From Vibrio fortis (lineage in GTDB: Bacteria; Pseudomonadota; Gammaproteobacteria; Enterobacterales; Vibrionaceae), in NCBI RefSeq assembly GCF_000695685.1, contig NZ_JFFR01000014.1, positions 1-64,000 on the forward strand: a stretch of DNA of 64,000 nucleotides, written 5' to 3'. This document shows, piece by piece, positions 49,454 through 58,556 of this stretch; position 1 is the stretch's first letter; each line of letters starts with the position of its first letter. The notes beneath the pieces are model-generated. The model saw only the letters and a list, made by a program, of their open reading frames with translations. It did not search any database and was not told the origin of the DNA. The position numbers and the translations under genes are program-made.

Positions 49454-51556
49454 TTAGATTTTTTGTAGGTGTACTATCAGTGCTGATTCGGGGTCGAGAA
49501 TTGGCAATGTCACGCCGATTTCCTTCAGGTTGTCGCCACTGAGTGTGAGTGTTTTATCTAGCCACTTAGGACGTTGCTTCATGAGTTGGAAACTGGTTTG
49601 AGGCATCTCCACCAACTTTACTTGATACTTGGCGTTGATATCCGCGCAGCTAATTCTCAACGGTGATGGCAGCGCATGATCTGGCATTGCTAATTGGCAC
49701 ACAGTGATCAACATTTCATCGTCACTCTCGACGCCGTAAATGTTCTGGTTCTTGTCTGCTGGATCGATACGGAAACTGCGGCCGCCATGAAGAAGGTGAC
49801 GATACTCTTTATGAAGCGCGATATAGCGAGAAAACGCTTCTTTCTCTTCTTTTGATTCTTTCACCGGATCAAGCTCAACACCCATGTGACCACCCAGCGC
49901 GGTAACACCACGCATGTTTATTCCATGGCGACGATTGGTCGAGTGACACTCTGCAGGGCCGATGTGCGCGCCCATCACTTCCGGTGGGAAGAAATAGCTC
50001 ATGCCTTTTTGAATGGCTTGACGCTCTAACGCATCATTACAATCTGATGCCCAGAAACGTTGCGTGCGTTTAAGAATTTCGAAATCGATACGACCACCGC
50101 CAGAAGAGCAAGATTCAATTTCCACTTCTGGGTGTGCTCTGTTTAGCTCATCGACAAGGCGATATAGCGCTTGCGTTTGACCATGTACAGCTGGGCGACC
50201 TTGATGGCCGGGCTGAACCAGTTCACGGTTCATGTCCCACTTCAAGTAAGTAATGTTGTAGCGTGTGAGTAGGTCATTTAGGCGCTCAAACAGATAGTTG
50301 AAGCAAGCTTCATTCTGTAGGTCGAGTACATATTGCCAGCGACCAGAAGGCTGGTGGTAACCTTGTAGTCCCAGAACCCAATTAGGGTGGTTGCGATACA
50401 GGTTCGAATCTTGGCTTACCATCTCAGGTTCTACCCAGAGACCAAACTCCATTCCTTGCTGGTTCACATGATTGATCACCGGTTCTAAACCATTAGGGTA
50501 TTTCTTTTCATCTAAATACCAGTCACCTAAAGCTGCTCGTTCACCGTCACGACCAATGAACCAGCCATCATCAATGATGAAGCGTTCTACACCCATTTCG
50601 GCCGCTTCTGTTGCCATTTGCATGATGTATTCAGGTTTGTGATCGAAGTAAATGCCTTCCCATGTGTTTAGGTGTACAGGGCGTGGTTTGTTGACAGGGA
50701 ACTTAACAATGTTATCGCGAACAAATTGTTGGAAGCGTTGAGAAATACCATTTAGGCCAGTATTGCTGTAGCACCCATACAGCCATGGAGTTTGGTATTC
50801 ACCTTGAGCTTCAAGGATCGATTCACCAGCCAGTAACAGCTCACCAGCTTGAACAAAGCGGCGACCGTCACTGCGAACATCCGCACGCATTTGGTGGTTA
50901 CCACTCCAACCAAGGTGGAAACCCCATACTTGACCAAGCTGTTCACTGAACCCATTCGTGCCCACAAACAGGCCTGGGAAGTTTTCATGAGAAGTACGCC
51001 CACGACGGTTTTCTTGCATGAAGCCGCCATGCTCAAAGCGTTGTCGCTGTGTTTGGAACTCGTGACACCAACGGCCATGAAAAGTCATTAATTCGTTGGC
51101 GTGGTTTGGTAAAGGCAAAGTTGAAGAGAGTTTGCCAAGATAATATTTGCTGTCGCCGAGGTTTTTAACGCTAATACGTTTCTGAACAACATCAGTATCG
51201 AAGTTCAATTTAAGCTCAACAGTCAGTTCAAGATTCGAAACGTCATCAACCATACCAAATGTCACTTGGTTTGCTTCAACTTGAGTCGATGCTAGTTTGA
51301 ATACAGGTGCCCAATCGTAGCCGTCGCGATGGCCTTCAATGCCCGGTGCGTTAAAGTGACCGCTACCCAGTTCAGGACACAGAGACAAAGGGACATCGAC
51401 ATCTAAACGAGCTTGGGAAATCGGGCGCTCTGTTGAAAGCAATAGGTCTTCGTCTATCTGGGCAATCTTGGAACCCCAATGAAGGATCTCTGGCACTCGG
51501 TCAGTTTTGATGATCAAGCTGTGATTTTTGCTTTGTAAATGGACAAACCCACTCAT
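49454..51556 (-). CDS. Alpha-galactosidase, glycoside hydrolase family 36 (700 aa)
   Basis: The three-part GH36 layout is present: N-terminal beta-sandwich (1-300), central (beta/alpha)8 barrel, and C-terminal beta domain. The barrel has WVLGLQGYHQPSGRWQYVLDLQ, the nucleophile motif YLKWDMNRE (Asp about 441) and the acid/base motif RFWASDCNDA (Asp about 505). It releases galactose from melibiose/raffinose-type alpha-1,6 galactosides. No signal peptide, so it acts in the cytoplasm on imported sugar. It is cotranscribed with the symporter and divergent from LacI. Confidence 0.95.
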   Translation of the reverse strand: MSGFVHLQSKNHSLIIKTDRVPEILHWGSKIAQIDEDLLLSTERPISQARLDVDVPLSLCPELGSGHFNAPGIEGHRDGYDWAPVFKLASTQVEANQVTFGMVDDVSNLELTVELKLNFDTDVVQKRISVKNLGDSKYYLGKLSSTLPLPNHANELMTFHGRWCHEFQTQRQRFEHGGFMQENRRGRTSHENFPGLFVGTNGFSEQLGQVWGFHLGWSGNHQMRADVRSDGRRFVQAGELLLAGESILEAQGEYQTPWLYGCYSNTGLNGISQRFQQFVRDNIVKFPVNKPRPVHLNTWEGIYFDHKPEYIMQMATEAAEMGVERFIIDDGWFIGRDGERAALGDWYLDEKKYPNGLEPVINHVNQQGMEFGLWVEPEMVSQDSNLYRNHPNWVLGLQGYHQPSGRWQYVLDLQNEACFNYLFERLNDLLTRYNITYLKWDMNRELVQPGHQGRPAVHGQTQALYRLVDELNRAHPEVEIESCSSGGGRIDFEILKRTQRFWASDCNDALERQAIQKGMSYFFPPEVMGAHIGPAECHSTNRRHGINMRGVTALGGHMGVELDPVKESKEEKEAFSRYIALHKEYRHLLHGGRSFRIDPADKNQNIYGVESDDEMLITVCQLAMPDHALPSPLRISCADINAKYQVKLVEMPQTSFQLMKQRPKWLDKTLTLSGDNLKEIGVTLPILDPESALIVHLQKI

Positions 51557-51589
51557 TATTTGCTCGCTCTGCTATTTGTTTGCGTGAAC

Positions 51590-51736
51590 ATGTTTTCTGA
51601 AATATATATTGCGCCTATCTATGACTTTTAGAACTTAAATGCCGCTTAAGTGTGATCTAAAGCGGCTTTGAAATTACTTAAATTAGGTCTAGATCGACTG
51701 TTTTCGGGAACAGAAATTAATGTTTTCGCAAACATT
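51590..51736. promoter_or_regulatory. LacI-type operators between the alpha-galactosidase and LacI genes
   Basis: AATGTTTTCGCAAACATT (51719-51736) is a near-perfect palindrome with a central CG, the LacI-family pattern. A second related site, CTGTTTTCGGGAACAG (51698-51713), is 5 bp away, and a third half-site (ATGTTTTCTGAAA, 51590-51602) lies nearer the alpha-galactosidase start. TGTTTTCG is shared by the first two. Confidence 0.6.
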
Positions 51737-51814
51737 TTGAGAGGCGTGTGACGTTATTGTTGAACCCCATCTGTTAGAGTTGAACTAAGACAGCAAAGAG
51801 CATTAGAAAAGACA

Positions 51815-52891
51815 ATGAATGTAACTTTTAAAGATGTAGCAAAACTGGCGGGTGTATCGACTCAAACTGTATCTCGAGTGACGAATGGGTCAGACAGCGT
51901 TGCTGAATCCACTCGTATTAAAGTGAATAAGGCGATCAAGCAGCTAGGTTATGTACCCAATAAGGGAGCGCAGATGTTGAGTCGAGCGAAATCGACCAAT
52001 ATTGGCCTAGTGACACTAGATATGGCTTTGCATGGCGCCGCACTTATCGCCAATGGTGTCAGAAGAAAAGCGCATGAATTGAATTTTGGTACTGCTTTTT
52101 CTGTTGTTTCCGAGCCTAGATTATCCAGTATTCAAGGTGCGATGAGAGAGTTGATTGCTCAGCAGGTTGACTGCATTATCCTCAACGTGCCACTTAGCAA
52201 AGACGATGCTGTGGTCTTGGCGGAGCAGTTTCCAAGCTTACATTTGATCTTTATCGACGTGCCCGATGGTACTCCAGTGCACTTTGTTCATGGTGAGCAT
52301 GCTATTGGAGCTTCTGAAGTGGTCAAGCACTTGGTAGAGACAGGACGAAGCCAGTTTTTGTTGGTTGCGGGGCCAGAGGCGTCAACAGCGGCCAATATTC
52401 GTCGGCAATCTTGGCTAGCGGAAATCGATGTATCAGAAACCAAAGCCGTAGATTGCTATCGAGGGGACTGGCAAGCTCAAAGTGGTTACCTTGCGATCAG
52501 TCAAGCGATTGGTAAACAACAGAGTTTTGATGCCGTGGTTGTCGCCAGTGATCAAATGGCACTTGGAGTACTGAGAGCATTGGATGAGTTTAACATCAAG
52601 GTACCCGATCAGGTCGCGGTTGTTGGGTTTGATGGCATCACCGACAGTGCGTATTTCAATCCACCTCTAACGACAGTTAAGCAAGACTTCACAGTCATTG
52701 GCGAACAGTGTGTTATTCAAGCAGTTGATCTAAAAAACCATCCGTCAAACACGCCAATTCAATTCAAACAAACCCGTATTCCCGTGGAATTAATTGTTCG
52801 TAAAAGTAGCCAACCTAAAACGAAGCAAACCTATGATAAGAAGGGTATCCAAGAGCTATTGAAGCAGATTGAGCTGCGCTTGCCTGAGTAA
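51815..52891 (+). CDS. LacI-family transcriptional repressor of the alpha-galactoside genes (358 aa)
   Basis: N-terminal LacI HTH and hinge: VTFKDVAKLAGVSTQTVSRVTNGSDSVAEST, then KLGYVPN with the conserved hinge-helix (PNKGAQMLSRAKS). The core is the periplasmic-binding-protein fold (IVGFDGITDSAYFNPPLTTV). It is most like LacI/GalR regulators for galactosides. Divergent from the GH36 gene, with the operators at 51590-51736 in the shared promoter region, so it likely represses that gene and itself until a galactoside is present. Confidence 0.92.
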   Translation: MNVTFKDVAKLAGVSTQTVSRVTNGSDSVAESTRIKVNKAIKQLGYVPNKGAQMLSRAKSTNIGLVTLDMALHGAALIANGVRRKAHELNFGTAFSVVSEPRLSSIQGAMRELIAQQVDCIILNVPLSKDDAVVLAEQFPSLHLIFIDVPDGTPVHFVHGEHAIGASEVVKHLVETGRSQFLLVAGPEASTAANIRRQSWLAEIDVSETKAVDCYRGDWQAQSGYLAISQAIGKQQSFDAVVVASDQMALGVLRALDEFNIKVPDQVAVVGFDGITDSAYFNPPLTTVKQDFTVIGEQCVIQAVDLKNHPSNTPIQFKQTRIPVELIVRKSSQPKTKQTYDKKGIQELLKQIELRLPE

Positions 52892-52974
52892 CTTAAGTAC
52901 AAATTGCATTTAGATGCCGGCAGTGCCTAGTATTTGCGAGTGGAAGACATAGACACTGGCGTTGAATAAGAGTT

Positions 52975-54306
52975 TTAAAAAATGGCTCGCTTTCTGTCTT
53001 TCAAATAGAAGGCGACGCTAATGGCGATGAATAGGAACGTGAAGTAGTAGAAAAACGATGAGAGCGACGCGATGAAGTCTATGTGCTGCTCTATCTCTTC
53101 GTTAGTGTAGTTCTTCGACAGGAGCTTGTAATAGTAGGCGTAGAGAACACCAATTAAACCGTAACCCACGTTAAACATAAGCCCCTTGAAGCTAAGAACT
53201 GTAGCTCGGTTATGGGATTCGGTCTGTTTGTTAAGGTGATAGCTGATGAATATGTTCATCGTCATGATGATGAAGATCAGCACTAACGCTGGAATCACAC
53301 CATAGATAGACCAACCTAAGCTGATCCAATAGTAAGTCGCCATACTTGCCACACCCATGATCAAAATGAACGCCTTAGGTGCCATGCTTTCGGCTAATCG
53401 TCGACTTTGACCCGCCATGATGATTTTAAGCAGACTCACACCTGCACCAATCAAACCAAAATAGATAATAGGGATATCAATGGCCGTGTAATATTGGCTG
53501 TTCATGGTCAAGAACATGCGAGATGTATGTTCAAACAAGCTGTAGTAAAGCATGATAAATAGCACGTAAGGGGTCGATAATACCCACTTCCCCGTATTCA
53601 ATGTGAGCTTCATGCTTTCGATTGTGCTGGTTAACTTGTTGCTACCTTGTGGAGTAGGCTTGCGCTCTTCTTCCATGCTGAATGCAGCATAGATTGCGAT
53701 CAGGGCGACGATAAGCGTAGCGTAAACAGGAGTACGCATAATATCTTGGGTGTTCTGGGGAGCGTCGAACCCAAGAACCAGATAAACACCAGACATAAAG
53801 TTAACGTCGTACATTGCAGCGCCGACTAAGGTGACAAAAATACCGACCGTTGAAGCGATTCGCAGTTGGATTTGCAGCACTCTAGGCCACAATTCTTCAT
53901 GACCTTGATCCTTCAAGGTGTCATAAGCCAACGCTTCATCTGCACCACTCGCAAGCGCCATCGCGAGTCCACTCAGTACCCGGTTTATTAAAAAGACGAT
54001 AAACACTAGACTCGGATTCCCCGTAGGTACGAAGGCTATCATGGCGATTTCAATAAACATCACGATCGATGACAGCACCACCAGCTTTTTACGCCCGAGC
54101 GTATCTGCAAATGCACCCGATGGGACTTCAGCAAGCACGATGGTTGCCGCCCACACTACGTTAAGCATGGCAAACTGAGACAGTGTTAGGCCGTAATCTA
54201 AGTAGAGTAGTGTAAAGACCGGATAGTAAAAGCGAGCGAAGTAACTACTTCTAAACATCAGGAAGTAGCGGACATTACGAACTTGAAGGATCTCTTTTAG
54301 CGTCAT
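52975..54306 (-). CDS. MFS transporter (443 aa)
   Basis: Major facilitator with 12 helices. The cytoplasmic loop 2-3 signature is GAFADTLGRKKLVVLSS, and a proline/charged loop separates the halves (EEERKPTPQGSN). Helix 1 begins near MTLKEILQVRNVRYFLMFRS, so I place the start at 54306; the open frame reaches 54411 but the extra part is hydrophilic and has only a TTG/ATG start. The substrate is not evident; position beside the alpha-galactoside block and a carbohydrate porin suggests a sugar or peptide, but that is inference. Confidence 0.82.
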   Translation of the reverse strand: MTLKEILQVRNVRYFLMFRSSYFARFYYPVFTLLYLDYGLTLSQFAMLNVVWAATIVLAEVPSGAFADTLGRKKLVVLSSIVMFIEIAMIAFVPTGNPSLVFIVFLINRVLSGLAMALASGADEALAYDTLKDQGHEELWPRVLQIQLRIASTVGIFVTLVGAAMYDVNFMSGVYLVLGFDAPQNTQDIMRTPVYATLIVALIAIYAAFSMEEERKPTPQGSNKLTSTIESMKLTLNTGKWVLSTPYVLFIMLYYSLFEHTSRMFLTMNSQYYTAIDIPIIYFGLIGAGVSLLKIIMAGQSRRLAESMAPKAFILIMGVASMATYYWISLGWSIYGVIPALVLIFIIMTMNIFISYHLNKQTESHNRATVLSFKGLMFNVGYGLIGVLYAYYYKLLSKNYTNEEIEQHIDFIASLSSFFYYFTFLFIAISVAFYLKDRKRAIF

Positions 54307-54624
54307 GGAGTGGGTCACGCCTTCGTTATTATGTGATTTGATTAATACCTTTCTTAGTGTGATAGCAAAGGATTGATAAGTCGATAAAAATCCAAAATAT
54401 CTCATCTTCAAACAGAAAGTTCACTTAATGTCATCAAGTGGCCACTTCCTCCTACACTTAATGAGTATGATGCACTTTCCTTCTTAAACAAGCAGTGGTT
54501 TGGATAACAGGACTAGCAAGAAAAAAGTAGCGTGATACCTGCGTTGCTGTCGTGTTATGCACAAATTTAAAAGCGTGACTTTCTAAACTGACCGATAGAC
54601 AACGAGATAAAAAGAGAGAGTTAA
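54307..54624. other. Intergenic region, porin/MFS promoters
   Basis: About 0.3 kb shared upstream region of the MFS gene and the porin gene. No LacI-type TGTTTTCG operator or other clear motif is seen here, so the porin is probably not part of the LacI regulon. The 74-residue minus ORF is not supported. Confidence 0.3.
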
Positions 54625-55881
54625 ATGAATAGGAAATTGTCGACTTTAAACTTGGCGATCGTAGCTGCTTTGGCCGCATCATCTAGCTTCGCGGCTAATT
54701 TCGAAAGCCCTGATTCAGTGGAAAACACGATAGCTCAACAAAAGTCTCAACAACTTGATTGGCGGGAGTCATTAGCGGCAGACGGTTTTACGTTTGGTGC
54801 AGATTACTTTGCTTTAAGAGTGCAGTCGTCTGATGGAAAAACAGGAGACTTGACCAGTGCTGCTTCTGGAGTCGCGCGTTTATATGGTTCTTGGAATCTT
54901 ACTGGTAAAGGAACAGATAATAGCGGCAGTTTGGTTTGGAAAGTTGAGCATCGACACTCATATACGGACACCTCTCCTAAGCAATTCGCTTGGCTTGGAG
55001 AAGGTCAAATCGGATATGCTGGGATGATCGCCCCTGCGTTTAGCGATCAAGGGTTTCGTGTCACCGATCTTAACTGGAAACAGAAGATCAACGATGGCAA
55101 GGGCACCGTTATTGTCGGCTGGCAAGATGTGACCAACTATGTCGATGTTTACGCGCTTGCAAGCCCTTGGTCTGGTTTTACCAACCTCGCGTTCTCGACG
55201 GGTTCAGGCGCCATGGGATTACCAGATGATGGCATTTTAGCTTTGTCTGTTGGACACATGATAGGAGATAACTTCTATGTTGTTGGTGGTATCGCTGATG
55301 CGAAAGGTAAGTCAGATGATATCTTCGAAGGCTTCGATACCTTGTTTAACGACACCACTTTATTCACGACTTTAGAGTTGGGTTGGACAGCGTCACAAGA
55401 GCAGATCTATACCGATAATTTTCACGTGACCTTGTGGCACATGGATGAAGGCTCTCGACATAGTCTCTCCTCAACGGTTTTGCCTGATGGTACTGTCGTT
55501 GGAGGGGAGCCTGGAAAAGGTATTAATTTTTCTTGGAGCCAGTTTGTTACACCGCAAATCATGCCATTCGTACGCGGTGGATTATCAGAGGGCGATGTCG
55601 CCTTATACGATAAGTCGCTTTCGGTTGGTTTAGGCTATTTTGGTTTGGGTCAGCCTAATAACAATTTAGGTTTTGCAGTGAACTGGTCTGAAACAAACAG
55701 CGATACATTGCAGGCTTTCTTGAATGCTGGCGAAGACCAGGTGGCGGCAGAGCTTTACTACAACATGCAATTTGGCGATCACCTACAGATCACACCCGAC
55801 ATTCAATACATCAAGGATCCCGCCTTCTCAAGTGAAAGCAGTGCATGGGTATTTGGTATTCGAGCGAGAGTGTTTATCTAA
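54625..55881 (+). CDS. Carbohydrate porin, OprB-like outer-membrane protein (418 aa)
   Basis: Signal peptide (RKLSTLNLAIVAALAASSSF) followed by a beta-barrel of the carbohydrate-selective porin (OprB) family. Recognisable strands: LYGSWNLTGKGTDNSGSLVW, LPDDGILALSVGHMIGDNFY, then GINFSWSQFVTPQIMPFVRGGLSEGD and YYNMQFGDHLQITPDIQYI; the final strand ends IRARVFI. It should let mono- or oligosaccharides cross the outer membrane. The ATG follows GAGAGAGTTA. A bidirectional terminator follows at 55900-55930. Confidence 0.88.
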   Translation: MNRKLSTLNLAIVAALAASSSFAANFESPDSVENTIAQQKSQQLDWRESLAADGFTFGADYFALRVQSSDGKTGDLTSAASGVARLYGSWNLTGKGTDNSGSLVWKVEHRHSYTDTSPKQFAWLGEGQIGYAGMIAPAFSDQGFRVTDLNWKQKINDGKGTVIVGWQDVTNYVDVYALASPWSGFTNLAFSTGSGAMGLPDDGILALSVGHMIGDNFYVVGGIADAKGKSDDIFEGFDTLFNDTTLFTTLELGWTASQEQIYTDNFHVTLWHMDEGSRHSLSSTVLPDGTVVGGEPGKGINFSWSQFVTPQIMPFVRGGLSEGDVALYDKSLSVGLGYFGLGQPNNNLGFAVNWSETNSDTLQAFLNAGEDQVAAELYYNMQFGDHLQITPDIQYIKDPAFSSESSAWVFGIRARVFI

Positions 55882-55899
55882 GAAAATACGATTCCATTT

Positions 55900-55930
55900 A
55901 AAAAGTGGGTGTCTTGTACGCCCACTTTTT
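55900..55930. terminator. Bidirectional terminator
   Basis: AAAAAGTGGG (55900-55909) pairs with CCCACTTTTT (55921-55930) around an 11-nt loop; it separates the convergent porin and MocR genes. Confidence 0.85.
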
Positions 55931-55963
55931 ATCTGTGAGTTAATGGCTTAACGAGTTGGGTCG

Positions 55964-57346
55964 TTAACGCGAGTTTCTAATCGCATCCGCCAATAAGTCT
56001 ATTTCCCTTTTCACATCTTCAGTTAGGTCGAAACCAATATTGATCCTAAAACAGTCGTTGTAGAGTGGTAGCGTGCTAAATAGCTGACCTAATCGAATAT
56101 CGATTTTATGTTCCTCAATCAACGCGGTGAATCTTTCGAGGTTGAGTTTTGGGACTTGTAACCACAGCACCATTCCTCCTTGCGGTTGGCTTATGTTAAC
56201 CCCGCTTGGTAAACGCTCGGATAAATAGTTGAGATAAGACTGCCGTAAACTAAGTAGCTTCGTTCTACGGCGCTTTAACTGCTTGGCGTAGTTACCCGAT
56301 TCAATAAAGTCAGCCACTGCAAGTTGGATAGGCAGTGATACACCAAAACATGATGCAGAATGTTGCTGGCGATAGCTGTCGGTATAGCGACCTGGTAGAC
56401 ACCAACCAAGACGATAGCTTGGCGATAAGCTTTTAGAAATCGAACCGCACCAAAGTATGTAGCCATTTGAATCATAATATTTGGCAGGTAAAGGAGTGTG
56501 CTCTGAATAAGATAGCTCTAAATATACGTCGTCTTCGATCATCGGCACTTGGTAATGATTAGCAAGCTCGGCAAGTTTCTGTTTTTGCTGAGCAGTCATA
56601 GTGATACCTTGTGGATTCATGTGCGACGTACAAAAGATGCCAGCCTTAACGCTCCCTTGCTGCAAATGCAATTCAAGCTGTGCAAGGTCGATTCCTTCAT
56701 CGATTGAAGGGATCTCGACAATCCGCCTCCCCATTTTCCCTAATAGATCCAATATCCCACTAAAACACGGAGAGCTGATGGCTATAGCATCGCCAACTTG
56801 GGTACATGCTTCAAGCGCAGCCTTAATTGCGGGCATACAACCGGATGTAATGACAAGGTCTTGAGGGTTGATATGAATTCCCAACTTTGAAAAATGAACG
56901 CTCAAAGCATCACACAATGACGGGTCGCCTTGAGTGTGAGGGTAATGATTCAGTCGACTGCCTAGTCGCTTGCTCGACCGGCGAAAGCTACGTTCGAGCT
57001 CGAGCAGCGCGGTGTCATCAATCGTCGTGCTGGATATACCAAGTGGCCCGTTGTAAGGGGAGTGAATAGAGAAGCTTTGGTGCACTTGAGAGACTTTACT
57101 GACAAACTGCGTCCACTCAGGCGTGTTGTGCTTTTTACTTCGCGCAGAAATGTAGTAGCCCGCTTGTGGGCGAGAGTGGATCCAGCCCTGAGACTCCAAT
57201 TCTTGATAACAACTGACCGCAGTCGACATGCTCACGGCTTGTTGCCTCGCTAATTGTCGCAAAGAGGGCATACGACTCCCTTCGCTTAATTTCCCATCTT
57301 CAATTTCTTGAACAAACTGACTCGCCAATGTTTTGTAAAGACTCAT
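55964..57346 (-). CDS. MocR/PdxR-type regulator (460 aa)
   Basis: GntR HTH at the N-terminus (LYKTLASQFVQEIEDGKLSE, then GSRMPSLRQLARQQAVSMSTAVSCYQELESQGWI), fused to an aminotransferase-like domain: HYPHTQGDPSLCDALSVHF, ITSGCMPAIKAALEA, HMNPQGITMTAQQK, IEDDVYLELSY, and the PLP lysine in GSISKSLSPSYRLGW. Start at the ATG 57346 (MSLYKTL); the TTG three codons earlier is poor. It is divergent from an EamA exporter, whose promoter carries a set of CTGTA direct repeats (57354-57403), the likely binding site. Confidence 0.92.
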   Translation of the reverse strand: MSLYKTLASQFVQEIEDGKLSEGSRMPSLRQLARQQAVSMSTAVSCYQELESQGWIHSRPQAGYYISARSKKHNTPEWTQFVSKVSQVHQSFSIHSPYNGPLGISSTTIDDTALLELERSFRRSSKRLGSRLNHYPHTQGDPSLCDALSVHFSKLGIHINPQDLVITSGCMPAIKAALEACTQVGDAIAISSPCFSGILDLLGKMGRRIVEIPSIDEGIDLAQLELHLQQGSVKAGIFCTSHMNPQGITMTAQQKQKLAELANHYQVPMIEDDVYLELSYSEHTPLPAKYYDSNGYILWCGSISKSLSPSYRLGWCLPGRYTDSYRQQHSASCFGVSLPIQLAVADFIESGNYAKQLKRRRTKLLSLRQSYLNYLSERLPSGVNISQPQGGMVLWLQVPKLNLERFTALIEEHKIDIRLGQLFSTLPLYNDCFRINIGFDLTEDVKREIDLLADAIRNSR

Positions 57347-57353
57347 AGATGCC

Positions 57354-57403
57354 AACTGTACTTATTTTTTTGTTAAAAACTGTATCTGTACTGGAAACTG
57401 TAC
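57354..57403. promoter_or_regulatory. MocR-type operator: direct repeats of AACTGTA
   Basis: AACTGTAC (57354-57361), AACTGTAT (57378-57385), CTGTAC (57386-57391) and AACTGTAC (57396-57403) are all in the same orientation, covering the promoter region between the divergent MocR and EamA genes. Direct repeats are a known mode of MocR/PdxR binding, so these are probably operator half-sites. Confidence 0.6.
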
Positions 57404-57443
57404 TTGATTGATACTCTTTTTTAAAGAAGAAGGAGGGCAGTTT

Positions 57444-58334
57444 ATGGTTAGAAACGATTTATTTTTGGCAATCTTTGTGATGGCAATTTGGGGCTTCAAC
57501 TTTTCGATGATCAAAATGGGCATCACGGAGGTTCACCCTCTATTAGCGACGGCTGCGCGATTCACGTTGGCGGTGATTCCTGCGATTTTTTTCATTCGCA
57601 GGCCAAACGTTGCATGGCGCTATCTGTTTAGTTACGGGGTAGTTTTTGGTGTTGGTATCTGGGGCATGGCGTCGTGGTCGATTACAGCAGGCTTATCATC
57701 TGGCATGTCATCGGTTTTGCTATCGTCAAATGCGCTCATCAGCATGGCTGTAGGGGTATTTATTCATAAAGAGGCGGCATCAAAAAGGAAAGTTGTTGGT
57801 GCGATAACAGCACTCATTGCACTGATGGTCCTTGTTTCAGCGACCAACGGTAATGTGACGTTGCAAGGCGGTATCTTCATCATGATTGCGGCGACTTGCT
57901 GGACCATTATGGGGATGATCGTTAAAGCGTCTAAAACCACTCAAGCCTTTGCGTTCAATGTATGGGGAATGTTATTCGCGCCTATTCCATTGGTTATGTT
58001 TGCGGTAAGTATTTACGGACCAAACATCGTGACAGAAGCATTTGAAGTGTGGGATATGAATACGACGATTGCTGTACTGTTCCAAGCTTATCCAACCACG
58101 CTGTTTGGTTACTGGGTCTGGAATCGATTATTAATTCGATACCCATTGAGCACGACCGCACCGATGACTCTGTTGGTACCTGTTTTTGCCTTGATATCTG
58201 GGTACTACATGTACGATGAAATGCTAAGTACCGCGCAAGTTGTTGCCTGTGTTCTTTTCCTCATCGGTATAGGGCTGATAGTTAAACCTGGTAAGAAGGT
58301 AATCGAAGCTGCAGGTAAACCACTCACGAGCTAA
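57444..58334 (+). CDS. EamA-family metabolite exporter (296 aa)
   Basis: Two EamA units: LAIFVMAIWGFNFSMIKMGI begins the first and GGIFIMIAATCWTIMGMIVK the second. Ten helices in total; the last helix ends with VACVLFLIGIGLIV. The EamA proteins export amino acids or other small metabolites. The start chosen is the ATG at 57444, preceded by AAGGAGGG, over 57408, which has no SD. Regulated most likely by the divergent MocR gene. Confidence 0.9.
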   Translation: MVRNDLFLAIFVMAIWGFNFSMIKMGITEVHPLLATAARFTLAVIPAIFFIRRPNVAWRYLFSYGVVFGVGIWGMASWSITAGLSSGMSSVLLSSNALISMAVGVFIHKEAASKRKVVGAITALIALMVLVSATNGNVTLQGGIFIMIAATCWTIMGMIVKASKTTQAFAFNVWGMLFAPIPLVMFAVSIYGPNIVTEAFEVWDMNTTIAVLFQAYPTTLFGYWVWNRLLIRYPLSTTAPMTLLVPVFALISGYYMYDEMLSTAQVVACVLFLIGIGLIVKPGKKVIEAAGKPLTS

Positions 58335-58401
58335 ACATGTGAATCGGTAGTCACGGAACTAGTGTGACGAGTAATTCAGTGTCGAGCGGTAATTGAATGA
58401 T

Positions 58402-58430
58402 ATGCCACCTTAAGAGGGTGGCATTTTTCA
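58402..58430 (+). terminator. Intrinsic terminator
   Basis: ATGCCACC (58402-58409) pairs with GGTGGCAT (58417-58424), then TTTTC. Ends the EamA gene. Confidence 0.85.
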
Positions 58431-58487
58431 TTTTGGTGGTTGGGTTGGCGTTTCATGATGTGAATAATGGCATTAATCTAATCAATC

Positions 58488-58536
58488 TGTGATTTGATTA
58501 TGTGATATAAACAAATCATAATGTGATTTGATTATG
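58488..58536 (+). promoter_or_regulatory. Tandem operator-like repeats upstream of the fic gene
   Basis: A 15-bp direct repeat TGTGATTTGATTATG occurs at 58488-58502 and 58522-58536, start-to-start 34 bp. Each overlaps an inverted repeat (AATCA-N5-TGATT in the first; CAAATCA-N5-TGATTTG, 58512-58530, in the second). They sit 20-70 bp before the fic start codon. Confidence 0.6.
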
Positions 58537-58556
58537 GTAATTTTTCGAATCAAGGC

